This document shows positions 1 through 7,571 of a DNA stretch of 64,000 nt, in pieces; position 1 is the first letter of the stretch, and each line of letters begins with the position of its first letter. Source of the DNA: Tenacibaculum piscium (GTDB taxonomy: Bacteria; Bacteroidota; Bacteroidia; Flavobacteriales; Flavobacteriaceae); the NCBI RefSeq assembly GCF_021390715.1, contig NZ_JAJGWT010000005.1:126650-190649 (forward strand), written 5' to 3'. The notes beneath the pieces were generated by a model that saw only the letters and a program-made list of their open reading frames with translations, was not told the origin of the DNA and ran no database searches. Both the position numbers and the translations under genes were made by a program.

Positions 1-140
1 TCTTCAGCAAAAGAAGCACGCATATCTTCTGCATCTTCAAATACAAAACTAGATGTTAGATATAACGGCGTAGAATGTTCCGAAAATTGTGAACGTTCGG
101 TTTGGTTTCTTATCGCTTGGGTTTCAAATTGATAACTCAT
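1..140 (-). CDS. PLP-dependent trans-sulfuration enzyme, N-terminus only (homoserine sulfhydrylase / cystathionine gamma-synthase type)
   Basis: Only the first 46 codons are in the window; the gene runs off the left edge. The peptide begins MSYQFETQAIRNQTERSQFS and continues with an EHSTPLYLTSSFVFED segment, which is the typical N-terminus of the Cys/Met-metabolism PLP family, especially O-acyl-homoserine sulfhydrylases. The ATG lies 19 bases after the stop of the metX-thrA fusion on the same strand, so it is almost certainly the third gene of that methionine operon. It would add sulfide or cysteine to an activated homoserine. It is distinct from the metY gene upstream, so the operon carries two family members. 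The exact substrate cannot be decided from this fragment. Confidence 0.8.
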   Translation of the reverse strand, partial: MSYQFETQAIRNQTERSQFSEHSTPLYLTSSFVFEDAEDMRASFAE

Positions 141-159
141 ATTTGTTGTTTTTTATCTT

Positions 160-3100
160 TTAATGATTTTTTGCCAAGCGTAAAATATCGCCAAAAACGC
201 CTCTTGCGGTTACCTTTGCACCCGCTCCTGCTCCTTGAATAACAATCGGTTTTTCGCCATAAGATTCCGTATAAATTTCAAAAATAACATCCGAACCTTT
301 TAAACTTCCCAAAACAGAATTTGTTGGCACAGAAACTAATTTCACCGTTAAATTTCCTTTTTCTTTAGATAAATCGCCTGATAAATCACCAATATAACGC
401 AATACATGATTGGGTTTTTGTGCCTTTTTTTTCTGCTGAAAAACAGTATTTAAAGCTTTTAAATTCGATAAAAAATCAGCCGAAGAACTTTCTCTAAATG
501 CTGTTGGAATTAAATTTTCAATGACAATATCTTCCAATTCATTTTCTAAATCTAACTCACGCGCTAAGATTAATAATTTTCTAGCCACATCGTTTCCACA
601 TAAATCTTCTCTTGGGTCTGGCTCGGTAAACCCCTTGTCAATTGCTTTTTGAAGTGTTTCAGAAAAAGCTACATCATCCGAAGAAAAAGTATTAAATAAA
701 TAACTTAACGACCCCGAAAAAACGCCTCTAATTTTGGTGATATTTTCTCCTGAATCGTGTAATAATTTAATCGTATCAATTAACGGTAAACCTGCACCAA
801 CATTGGTTTCATACAAATACGATTTATTATTTTTAGCTAAAGTATCTCTTAATTTTTTATAAAAACTATGCGATACGGTATTGGCTATTTTATTGGAAGA
901 AACCAAATCGAAACCAGCTTCAATTAACGATGTATAATTTTCAATAAATTGATGACTTGCCGTATTATCAACAGCAATTAAATTTTCTAAATGATGTTGT
1001 TTTGCAAAATTAATAATGGTATTTACCGAAGAGATCTCTTGACTATTTTCGATTTTATTTTGCCAATTTTCATCAATTCCTTTTTCATTTAACAGCAATT
1101 TTTTAGAACCTGAAATGGCAAAAATATTCAATTGAATTTTCTTTCTTTCAAGTACTGATTTTGTGTTTTCTATAATTTGATTAATTAAAGTTCCACCCAC
1201 TAATCCTTTTCCAAAAATGGCAATATTTATTTTTTTAGCAACGCCAAAAACTTGCCCGTGAATAACATTTAAAGCTTTATGTAATTGCTGTTTTTTAACA
1301 ACTAAACTTACATTTTTCCCTGAAATCGTGTTATTAAAAAGCAACGGAACAATTTGATTTTTAATCAACGCATTATACGAATGATGAAATTCACTTAAAT
1401 CTTGCCCAATAATTGAAATCACCGAAACATCGGCTATAATTGAAATTTGATGTACATCTTTGGTATAAAAATCACTTTCAAATTCTTGCTCTAATGCCTT
1501 TACAGCTTCTTCGGATTTACTTTTATCAATTACTAAACCGATGCCTCTTTCCGAAGAACCTTGCGACACAATACTCACACTTATTTCTTTATTACTTAAC
1601 GCTTTAAAAATACGCGCATCTACGCCAACTTTTCCTAATAAACCTCTTCCTTCAAAATTTAATAGAGCAACATTATCTAAAACAGCAATCGATTTTATGC
1701 CTTTTGAAGTTGTTTTTGATGTAATTAAAGTACCTGAATCGTTGGGTTTAAACGTATTTAAAATCCGAAGATTGATATTTTTTTCCAATAACGGACTTAT
1801 TGTTTTTGCGTGTAAAATTGTGGCTCCAAAATTGGCTAATTCATTTGCTTCAGAAAAAGAAAGTGTTTCTATTTTTTGAGCATCGGCAACCAAATCAGGA
1901 TTTGCGGTAAAAATTCCATCTACATGTGTATAATTTTGCAATTCATCAGCATTTAAAAAATTCGCCAATAACGATGCTGTATAATTACTTCCATTTCGTC
2001 CTAAAGTAGTGGTTTCTCCTTTTAAATTAGAGGCTATAAAACCTGTTACAATAGTTACTGTATTGTTATTTTTCTTAAAATATTTTTGTACATTTTCTTT
2101 TGATATTTTTATAATTGGCTGTGCATTTCCAAAATTAGCATCTGTTTTTATTAATTTTCTTGCATCGGTAATTTTTGCTGATATTCCTTTTTGCATTAAA
2201 AGTTCAGTAACTGTTTTTGCTGATAAAAGCTCTCCTTGTGCTAGAATTTCATCTTTTATTTTTGGGCTAAAATCACCTAATAAACGAACTCCTTCGAAAA
2301 GTTTTTCTAAATGTGTAAATTCTGATGAAAAATCAAGCAGTGGCGTTAATTTTGATTGCTCAAATTTAAAAGCTTCAAACTGCTGTTGATAATTTTCATT
2401 TTTAGCAGATTTTTCTAAAATTTCTTCTAGTTGATTTGTTGCATTTCCTCTTGCCGAAACAACTACTGCTATTTTTTCTTGATTATTTATTTTTTCTTCA
2501 ATAATAGAAATTACATTGCTAATTCCGTTATTTGACAACGATTTTCCTCCAAATTTGATTATTTTTATGTTCTTATTTTTTAATTTTGGATTAAAAATTG
2601 GGCTGATAATTTTATCCAATTGCTCATATTCCATTAAAAAAGCATCGTGTCCGTGTACCGAATTTATTTCATTGTACGTTACATTATCATGTACTAAAGC
2701 GAGTTCTTTTTGCGTTTCTCTATTTTCTTCGGCGGTAAAAAATAAATCAGAATCAACGCCAATAATATGAATATCGGCTTCAATTTTTTCTAAAATATCG
2801 GCATTATTTTGTCCTTTGGTAACATCAATCGTTTTTAATAATTGATTCATTAATTTATAGGATGCCAACTGATAGCGTTCCTGTAATTTTTCACTGTGAT
2901 GCAACAACCAACTTTCGACATTAAATATTTCAGAATTTTCCTTTTTTGAGCGATGAAAACGTTCTTTAAAAGATTTTGGCGTTCGGTAACACAACATAGC
3001 GTGCATGCGGGCATCATGTACAGGATTGCTTGAATTCACTAAAAATTGTTCTTGAATTTGACAATTTGCAATTAACCAATCGGTAGCTTTCCAATCGGTG

Positions 3101-3555
3101 GCTATTGGAATGAATTTTTGAGTTATTTCAGGATTTAAAACCGCCATTTCCCAAGCAATTCCACCGCCTAAAGAACCACCAATTAAAGCAAATAATTTTG
3201 TTATTTTCAGTTTTTCTAATCCTTTTAGAAATAGGTTTGCAATATCTCTAGCGATAAAATTTTTATACGCATCAATTAAAAAACCATCGTAGCCATTTCC
3301 TGGAATATTGAAACATAAAACCGTATAATTTTCCGTATTTATGGCTTTATTTTTTCCGATTAAATCTTTCCACCAGCCATTTTTTGGATTTGCAACATTA
3401 CTATTTCCTGTTAATGCGTGATTGATTAAAACCACGGGCGCTGTGCCTATTTTTTTACCAAAAACTTCATAACTTAATGGAATTTCATCAAAAAAAAGTC
3501 CATTTTCTGTGGTAAAGTTGGTAATATTTATGTGAGAAAGTTGCTGTGTTAACAT
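160..3555 (-). CDS. thrA: Trifunctional fusion: homoserine O-acetyltransferase (MetX-like) + aspartate kinase + homoserine dehydrogenase
   Basis: A single 1131-residue protein joins three enzymes of the aspartate-family pathway. Residues 1-325 are an alpha/beta hydrolase of the MetX type, with nucleophile Ser128 in GGSLGGG, a likely acid in GVDSD (268-270) and His303 in HGHDAFL. Residues 331-615 are aspartokinase, starting KIIKFGGKSL (the usual T of FGGTS is K here) and holding GRNGSNYTAS at 519-528. ACT-type regulatory sequence covers about 622-770. Residues 775-1131 are homoserine dehydrogenase, with nucleotide-binding FGKGLVGG at 781-788, GAGLPLI, and the catalytic EPDPREDLCGNDVARK segment. 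It would phosphorylate aspartate, reduce the semialdehyde to homoserine and acetylate homoserine. It starts one base after the metY stop. This architecture is known in some Flavobacteriaceae. Confidence 0.93.
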   Translation of the reverse strand: MLTQQLSHINITNFTTENGLFFDEIPLSYEVFGKKIGTAPVVLINHALTGNSNVANPKNGWWKDLIGKNKAINTENYTVLCFNIPGNGYDGFLIDAYKNFIARDIANLFLKGLEKLKITKLFALIGGSLGGGIAWEMAVLNPEITQKFIPIATDWKATDWLIANCQIQEQFLVNSSNPVHDARMHAMLCYRTPKSFKERFHRSKKENSEIFNVESWLLHHSEKLQERYQLASYKLMNQLLKTIDVTKGQNNADILEKIEADIHIIGVDSDLFFTAEENRETQKELALVHDNVTYNEINSVHGHDAFLMEYEQLDKIISPIFNPKLKNKNIKIIKFGGKSLSNNGISNVISIIEEKINNQEKIAVVVSARGNATNQLEEILEKSAKNENYQQQFEAFKFEQSKLTPLLDFSSEFTHLEKLFEGVRLLGDFSPKIKDEILAQGELLSAKTVTELLMQKGISAKITDARKLIKTDANFGNAQPIIKISKENVQKYFKKNNNTVTIVTGFIASNLKGETTTLGRNGSNYTASLLANFLNADELQNYTHVDGIFTANPDLVADAQKIETLSFSEANELANFGATILHAKTISPLLEKNINLRILNTFKPNDSGTLITSKTTSKGIKSIAVLDNVALLNFEGRGLLGKVGVDARIFKALSNKEISVSIVSQGSSERGIGLVIDKSKSEEAVKALEQEFESDFYTKDVHQISIIADVSVISIIGQDLSEFHHSYNALIKNQIVPLLFNNTISGKNVSLVVKKQQLHKALNVIHGQVFGVAKKINIAIFGKGLVGGTLINQIIENTKSVLERKKIQLNIFAISGSKKLLLNEKGIDENWQNKIENSQEISSVNTIINFAKQHHLENLIAVDNTASHQFIENYTSLIEAGFDLVSSNKIANTVSHSFYKKLRDTLAKNNKSYLYETNVGAGLPLIDTIKLLHDSGENITKIRGVFSGSLSYLFNTFSSDDVAFSETLQKAIDKGFTEPDPREDLCGNDVARKLLILARELDLENELEDIVIENLIPTAFRESSSADFLSNLKALNTVFQQKKKAQKPNHVLRYIGDLSGDLSKEKGNLTVKLVSVPTNSVLGSLKGSDVIFEIYTESYGEKPIVIQGAGAGAKVTARGVFGDILRLAKNH

Positions 3556-3556
3556 A

Positions 3557-4831
3557 TTATATTTTTAAAAAAGCCGTCGTTAAATCATTTTTTAAATCCT
3601 CAATATCTTCTAATCCTACGGATAAACGAATTAAATCGCTAGTAACGCCTGCACTTTGTTGCGCTTCTTCGCTTAACTGTTGATGCGTGGTACTTGCAGG
3701 ATGAATAATTAAAGATTTCGTATCGCCAATATTGGCTAATAATGAAAATAATTTTGTAGTATCCGCTACTTTTTTAGCCGATTCATAACCTCCTTTTACG
3801 CCAAAAGTTACAATACCACTTTGTCCTTTTGGTAAATATTCATCTGCTAAACTTTTATATTTACTACTTTCCAATCCTGGATAATTCACCCAAGCAACCG
3901 CTTCTTGATTTTCTAACCATTTGGCTAATTCCAACGCATTTTCACTGTGTTTTTTAATTCTGATGTTTAAGGTTTCCAACCCTTGGATAATATTAAACGC
4001 ATTTGTTGGGCTTAATGCGCCACCAAAATCACGCAATCCTTCTAAAATTAATTTAAAAGTATAAGAAGATGCCCCTAAAACATCATTGTAAACCAAACCG
4101 TGATAGCCCGCTGAAGGTTCTGTAAATTCTGGAAATTTACCATTTGCCCAATTAAAAGTTCCTGCATCAATTATTGCGCCACCTAAAGACGTTCCGTGTC
4201 CGCCGATGTATTTTGTTAACGAATGAATTACGATATTTGCACCATGCTCAATTGGGTTTAATAACGCTGGAGTTGCTACGGTATTATCAACAATAAAAGG
4301 AACTTCTGCCGTTTTTGCATGGGTTGAAATTGCTTTTAAATCTAACACATCTAACTTTGGGTTTCCTAAAGATTCTACAAAAAAAGCACGGGTATTTTCT
4401 TGTACTGCTTTGCCGAAATTATCAGGATTTGAAGCATCAACAAAAGTCGTTGTAATTCCTAATCTTGGCAGGGTAACGCTTAATAAATTGTACGTTCCAC
4501 CGTACAAACTGCTCGATGCTACAATATGGTCGCCTGCTTTTAACAAGGTTAATAATCCTGTTGAAATTGCCGATGTTCCTGACGCGAAAACTACCGCCCC
4601 AATTCCGCCTTCTAAACTCGCCAAACGGTCTTGTAAAATTTGATTTGTTGGGTTGTTTAATCGGGTGTAAATAAAGCCCAATTCTTTTAATGAAAATAGG
4701 TTTGCCGCATGCTCAGAATTGTTAAAAACATACGATGTTGTTTGATAAATTGGTACCGCTCGTGTTCCTGCGGTTTGTGTTGCGTCGTGACCTGCGTGCA
4801 AGGCGTTTGTTGCGAATTTTTGGGTACTCAT
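3557..4831 (-). CDS. metY: O-acetylhomoserine sulfhydrylase
   Basis: The 424-residue protein is a PLP enzyme of the Cys/Met-metabolism family. The Schiff-base lysine is K207 in VIHSLTKYIGGHG. Other family landmarks are AGHDATQTAGTRAVPIYQTT near the N-terminus, YTRLNNPT at 55-62, FASGTSAIS at 82-90 and the SVGLEDIEDL end. It converts O-acetylhomoserine and sulfide to homocysteine, following directly on the acetyltransferase domain of the next gene. It is the first gene of the operon and lies behind the SAM-I riboswitch at 4955-5075, which would lower expression when S-adenosylmethionine is abundant. The length is normal for MetY, which is longer than MetB and MetZ. Confidence 0.95.
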   Translation of the reverse strand: MSTQKFATNALHAGHDATQTAGTRAVPIYQTTSYVFNNSEHAANLFSLKELGFIYTRLNNPTNQILQDRLASLEGGIGAVVFASGTSAISTGLLTLLKAGDHIVASSSLYGGTYNLLSVTLPRLGITTTFVDASNPDNFGKAVQENTRAFFVESLGNPKLDVLDLKAISTHAKTAEVPFIVDNTVATPALLNPIEHGANIVIHSLTKYIGGHGTSLGGAIIDAGTFNWANGKFPEFTEPSAGYHGLVYNDVLGASSYTFKLILEGLRDFGGALSPTNAFNIIQGLETLNIRIKKHSENALELAKWLENQEAVAWVNYPGLESSKYKSLADEYLPKGQSGIVTFGVKGGYESAKKVADTTKLFSLLANIGDTKSLIIHPASTTHQQLSEEAQQSAGVTSDLIRLSVGLEDIEDLKNDLTTAFLKI

Positions 4832-4925
4832 TTTTCTTGTTTTTTGAAATAATTAAAATTAAAACAAAAGTTACCTGCACCTATTATTTTGATGCGCTTA
4901 CTCGAAAAATGTTATGAAGAATTAT

Positions 4926-4949
4926 AACAATTACAGCGCTGTAATTGTT
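4926..4949 (-). promoter_or_regulatory. 24-bp perfect palindrome between the SAM aptamer and metY
   Basis: A perfect inverted repeat with two 12-base arms (AACAATTACAGC / GCTGTAATTGTT) starts 5 bases after the 3' strand of aptamer helix P1. It has no loop and no good U-tract follows, so it is not a textbook intrinsic terminator. It is probably part of the riboswitch expression platform; a dimeric DNA-binding protein site is the alternative. Confidence 0.55.
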
Positions 4950-4954
4950 TTTGA

Positions 4955-5075
4955 GTTATCTATCCAATTTCAGATAAATGAATCTAAAATTAAGTAGAAT
5001 TTAGCACCTTCTTTGACTTAAACAAAGGGTTGCTAAGGCTTCACAGGGTCTAATCCCTCCACCTTTCTTGATAAC
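4955..5075 (-). promoter_or_regulatory. SAM-I (S-box) riboswitch controlling metY and metX-thrA
   Basis: Read on the minus strand, the leader contains the S-box core TTATCAAGAAAGGTGGAGGG, then GACCCTGTGAAGCCTTAGCA and AAGGTGCTAAATTC, in the right order and spacing. Closing helix P1 is GTTATC (5070-5075) paired with GATAAC (4955-4960). A P4 hairpin forms from AATTTTAGAT and ATCTGAAATT with one G-T pair. The aptamer lies about 120 bases upstream of metY, a methionine-biosynthesis gene, which is the usual context for this riboswitch. Confidence 0.93.
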
Positions 5076-5170
5076 ATTGTCAATTAAGTTATTGAACTTT
5101 GTGAAAGCAAATATTCAAATATTATATTTTAATATCCTAATTTATTTTGATTTATTTTTTATAATTATTA

Positions 5171-5300
5171 TCAATTTGAGTGATTTTAATGACTAAAAGG
5201 AATTAAAATCGAGAATTTGAATTCTTTTATATTGATGAATTTTATACTAAAAAAGTTCTCGATACAATTTTTTTGAAGGAAAAAAATCACTCGAACTGAC
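5171..5300. repeat. Dispersed intergenic inverted-repeat element, copy A
   Basis: The element begins TCAATTTGAGTGATTTTAAT and ends with the near-complement AAAAAATCACTCGAACTGA, giving a long imperfect palindrome of about 130 bases. The same element recurs at 42475-42670 and 46101-46300. The right arm here, read in reverse, matches the left arm of copy C almost base for base. The left arm has lost the TTGTAT seen in the other copies. It lies in the gap between the SAM riboswitch and the PLD-like gene, which holds nothing else obvious. Confidence 0.85.
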
Positions 5301-5415
5301 AGTTTATTTAATTTTTAAACAGACTCTTATTTTTTGTAAGTTTTTAACATCAAAAAAAACTATCCATATTAATTTTTATTTATAAATTTAAAGAAAAAAT
5401 TAAAATGAAAAAATA

Positions 5416-6249
5416 ATGCAAACAGAAGCAGTTTTTGAAAATATAGCAGAAAGAATAGCAGAAGAATTACAGAAGGCTGAAAAAACTATTTATATCGCAA
5501 TAGCTTGGTTTACAAATAAAGAATTATTCGATATTTTGAAAACTAAAGCTCAAAATAATTGTACTGTTTTCATCATAATTAATGATGATGAAATAAATAA
5601 TAATTCAAAAATAAATTATAATCAATTAGATATTTGTAATCTAAACATTTTTAAAATTAATGATACAGAATTGATGCACAATAAATTTTGTATCATTGAT
5701 AATAAAACTGTCATCACAGGTTCTTATAATTGGAGTTACAAGGCTAAAACTAATTTTGAAAATATTATTGTTACCTATAACGACACTATTCTTACACAAC
5801 AATTTATTGAGGAGTTTAATCGGATTTTAAAAATTATAAACCCAAAGAAAATCATCAAAAATGAGCCTTTTCCCGTTCATATTATTGTTAAAAGACTGGA
5901 AATTATCAAAAATTATCTGTTTTTAGAAGATGATGATGCCGTAATTAATGAATGTCAAAAACTTGAAAAATACAATTTTAACACGGATATTGCCGAAATT
6001 TTAAAAATTGTACCATCAGAAGAAAACTATTCCGCAATAGCAATTATTGATAAATTTATCAGTAAAAATCAACAAATAGAACTTTGGGTTGATAAAGAAG
6101 TTTCCTTATTAAAAAGTGGCATAAAAAAACTCGAAAATCAAGTTAATGCTCTTGATATTGAAACAGGAAATCTTATTGTGCTAACCAGTAAATTAATTGC
6201 TCCGAGTAAAAATAAAAGGGTTTGGTGGAATAATTTATCTGATAAATGA
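5416..6249 (+). CDS. Phospholipase-D-like domain protein (5' part of a probably broken PLD-LRR gene)
   Basis: The 277-residue product has one HKD motif: H88, K90 and D95 in HNKFCIIDNK, followed by G102-S103 in TGSYNWS, the standard PLD-family pattern. An N-terminal strand, YIAIAWFTNKELFD, is also typical. There is no signal peptide, so it is probably cytoplasmic. Residues 120-277 are mostly charged helix and end in WWNNLSDK. The stop is a TGA, after which the same frame stays open for 26 codons and leads toward leucine-rich repeats. The natural protein was therefore probably longer. Single-HKD proteins are often nucleases acting as dimers; the substrate here is unknown. Confidence 0.75.
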   Translation: MQTEAVFENIAERIAEELQKAEKTIYIAIAWFTNKELFDILKTKAQNNCTVFIIINDDEINNNSKINYNQLDICNLNIFKINDTELMHNKFCIIDNKTVITGSYNWSYKAKTNFENIIVTYNDTILTQQFIEEFNRILKIINPKKIIKNEPFPVHIIVKRLEIIKNYLFLEDDDAVINECQKLEKYNFNTDIAEILKIVPSEENYSAIAIIDKFISKNQQIELWVDKEVSLLKSGIKKLENQVNALDIETGNLIVLTSKLIAPSKNKRVWWNNLSDK

Positions 6250-6821
6250 AAGGCTCTTTTTATAGAATGTATAAAAGCAAATTCTAATGAGAAAATTACA
6301 GAAAAGAACTTACGGCTATTTTTAATTTGACTTCTTTAGAATTAGAATATAATGAAATAACCGATATTTCTCCATTATCAACTCTTACTAATTTGACTTC
6401 TTTGAACTTACGGGGAAATGAAATAACCGACATTTCGTACTTATCAACTCTTACTAATTTAACTTATTTGACTTTAGGTGGAAATCAAATAACCGATATT
6501 TCGCCCTTATCAACTCTTACTAATTTGACTGATTTGTACTTATATGACAATCAAATAACAGATATTTCTATCTTATCAAATCTTACTAATTTGACTGATT
6601 TGGACTTAAAAAATAATCAAATAACTGATATTTCTCCCTTATCAACTCTTACTAATTTGACTAAATTGGGCTTAGGTAATAATAAAATAACTGATATTTC
6701 TACCTTATCAACTCTTACTAATTTGACTTATTTAAACTTATATTATAATGAAATAATCGAAATATCGTTAAAATATGATATTGATTATTATATCAATTAT
6801 TTAACCGAAAATCCTCTTTAA
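6250..6821 (+). pseudogene. Leucine-rich-repeat region cut off from the upstream PLD-like gene
   Basis: From 6250 the frame of the PLD-like gene continues past its TGA as KALFIECIKANSNEKITEKN. The frame then changes by -1 between about 6303 and 6320 into an open frame that runs FNLTSLELEYNEITDIS and on through about six internalin-type 22-residue LRRs (LTNLTxLxLxxNxITDISxLST), ending at 6821. No ATG or convincing ribosome site precedes the LRR part; only a TTG at 6327 would give a 164-residue product. The simplest reading is one ancestral PLD-LRR gene disabled by a nonsense change and a one-base deletion. Expression of the LRR part alone cannot be excluded. Confidence 0.7.
6330..6760 (+). repeat. 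66-bp tandem repeats encoding LRR units
   Basis: About six and a half direct repeats of a 66-base unit, each containing TTATCAACTCTTACTAATTT or a one- or two-base variant. Each unit encodes one 22-residue leucine-rich repeat. The copies are almost identical at DNA level, so copy number could change by slippage or recombination. Confidence 0.9.
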
Positions 6822-6872
6822 AAATCAGCCAGAAAACTAAAAAATCTCTTTTTACAATTCAATACTATTTTT

Positions 6873-6896
6873 AACAAGGGGTTTCAACCCCTTGTT
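6873..6896 (+). terminator. Hairpin after the LRR fragment
   Basis: Perfect 11-base arms AACAAGGGGTT / AACCCCTTGTT around a 2-base loop, followed by a short T-containing tail. Very similar hairpins occur at 46318-46337 and, less closely, at 55639-55664. Confidence 0.55.
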
Positions 6897-7062
6897 TCTT
6901 ACAAATTATTCTGATATTTAGACTATACTAAAAGCTAGTAAAACCCGTATCTTTATCTTTTTTAAACGCAAATATTCAAGTAAAATATATTATGACATCA
7001 GAAAAAAATATTAAATCCTATAAATCGGGATATTTCCCTGTTTCTCACGGACACGAACTTTA
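6891..7062 (+). repeat. Left copy of a ~170-bp direct repeat flanking the redox cassette
   Basis: This stretch matches 10130-10312: CTTGTTTCTTACAA versus CTTGTTACTTACAA, a shared AAACCCGTATCTTTATCTTT, AAACGCAAA, TATTATGACATCAGAAAAAA and GATATTTCCCTGTTTCTCAC, ending at CACGAACTTTA in both. The match covers the upstream region and the first 24 codons of the proline iminopeptidase gene. It stops abruptly at 7062. Confidence 0.92.
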
Positions 7063-7120
7063 CTGTAATTTTTTACCTCTAACTACAATAAAAATCACAA
7101 TAAAATCGTTATTATATTAA
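6992..7120 (+). pseudogene. Truncated 5' fragment of the proline iminopeptidase gene
   Basis: An ATG followed by 23 codons (MTSEKNIKSYKSGYFPVSHG then HELY) reproduces the N-terminus of the intact peptidase at 10242, with substitutions only at residues 8-9, 12 and 15. After HELY the sequence is unrelated and reaches a stop at 7120. No catalytic residue is retained, so this is a relic, not a functional gene. The copy has drifted in the promoter region as well, so the duplication is not very recent. Confidence 0.88.
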
Positions 7121-7129
7121 ACCTTAAAA

Positions 7130-7570
7130 ATGAACAAAATAATAATATTATTCGTATTAATAAGTCTAAATATAAGTAGCATAATCGCACAAGAATGGCA
7201 CACTGATTTCAATACATCAAAAGCAATTGCAACTAAAGAAAATAAAACATTAATTTTGGTTTTTCAAGGCTCAGATTGGTGTATTCCTTGCATCAAATTA
7301 AATAAACAAGTTTGGAATACCGATGTTTTTAAAAAATATGCCAAAGAAAATTATGTAATGCTACAAGTAGATTTTCCTCGAAAAAGAAGAAATAATTTAT
7401 CTGAAAAACAAGCGACTTCAAATGCTAAATTATTTGAAAAATATAATAAAAATGGCATTTTACCCTTTGTTGTTGTGTTAGATTCTAAAGGAAAAGTACT
7501 CGGCGAAACAGGCTATAAAAAAATAAGCCCAGAGAATTATCTAAAAGAATTAAATACGTTTATAAAATAA
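7130..7570 (+). CDS. Periplasmic thioredoxin-like protein
   Basis: The 146-residue protein has a signal peptide of about 20 residues ending IIAQ and a thioredoxin fold with the redox motif C51-I-P-C54 in GSDWCIPCIKL. The later sequence GILPFVVVLDSKGKVLGETG includes the usual cis-proline neighbourhood. It resembles the thioredoxin_7 subgroup rather than TlpA. The gene ends one base before the TTG start of the ApbE gene, so the two are co-transcribed. It probably reduces or oxidises cysteines in an exported partner; the Cys-rich lipoprotein two genes downstream is an obvious candidate. That pairing is inference. Confidence 0.85.
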   Translation: MNKIIILFVLISLNISSIIAQEWHTDFNTSKAIATKENKTLILVFQGSDWCIPCIKLNKQVWNTDVFKKYAKENYVMLQVDFPRKRRNNLSEKQATSNAKLFEKYNKNGILPFVVVLDSKGKVLGETGYKKISPENYLKELNTFIK

Positions 7571-7571
7571 T

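Noticed and set aside
1541-2770. Several open frames of 84-126 codons on the plus strand inside metX-thrA
   Set aside because: They are antisense to a long, motif-rich coding sequence and have no family resemblance or ribosome site; they are shadows of codon bias.
4926-4949. Palindrome read as a simple intrinsic terminator of the SAM riboswitch
   Set aside because: There is no loop and no U-tract after the stem on the minus strand, so I list it as an expression-platform or operator element instead.
6330-6760. Regular 66-base repeats that could be taken for a CRISPR array
   Set aside because: The repeats are contiguous with no unique spacers, keep an open frame, and encode leucine-rich repeats; no cas genes are nearby.
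6992-7120. A 42-codon ORF as a small functional gene
   Set aside because: Its first 24 codons copy the start of the proline iminopeptidase and the remainder is unrelated sequence up to a chance stop, so it is a relic.
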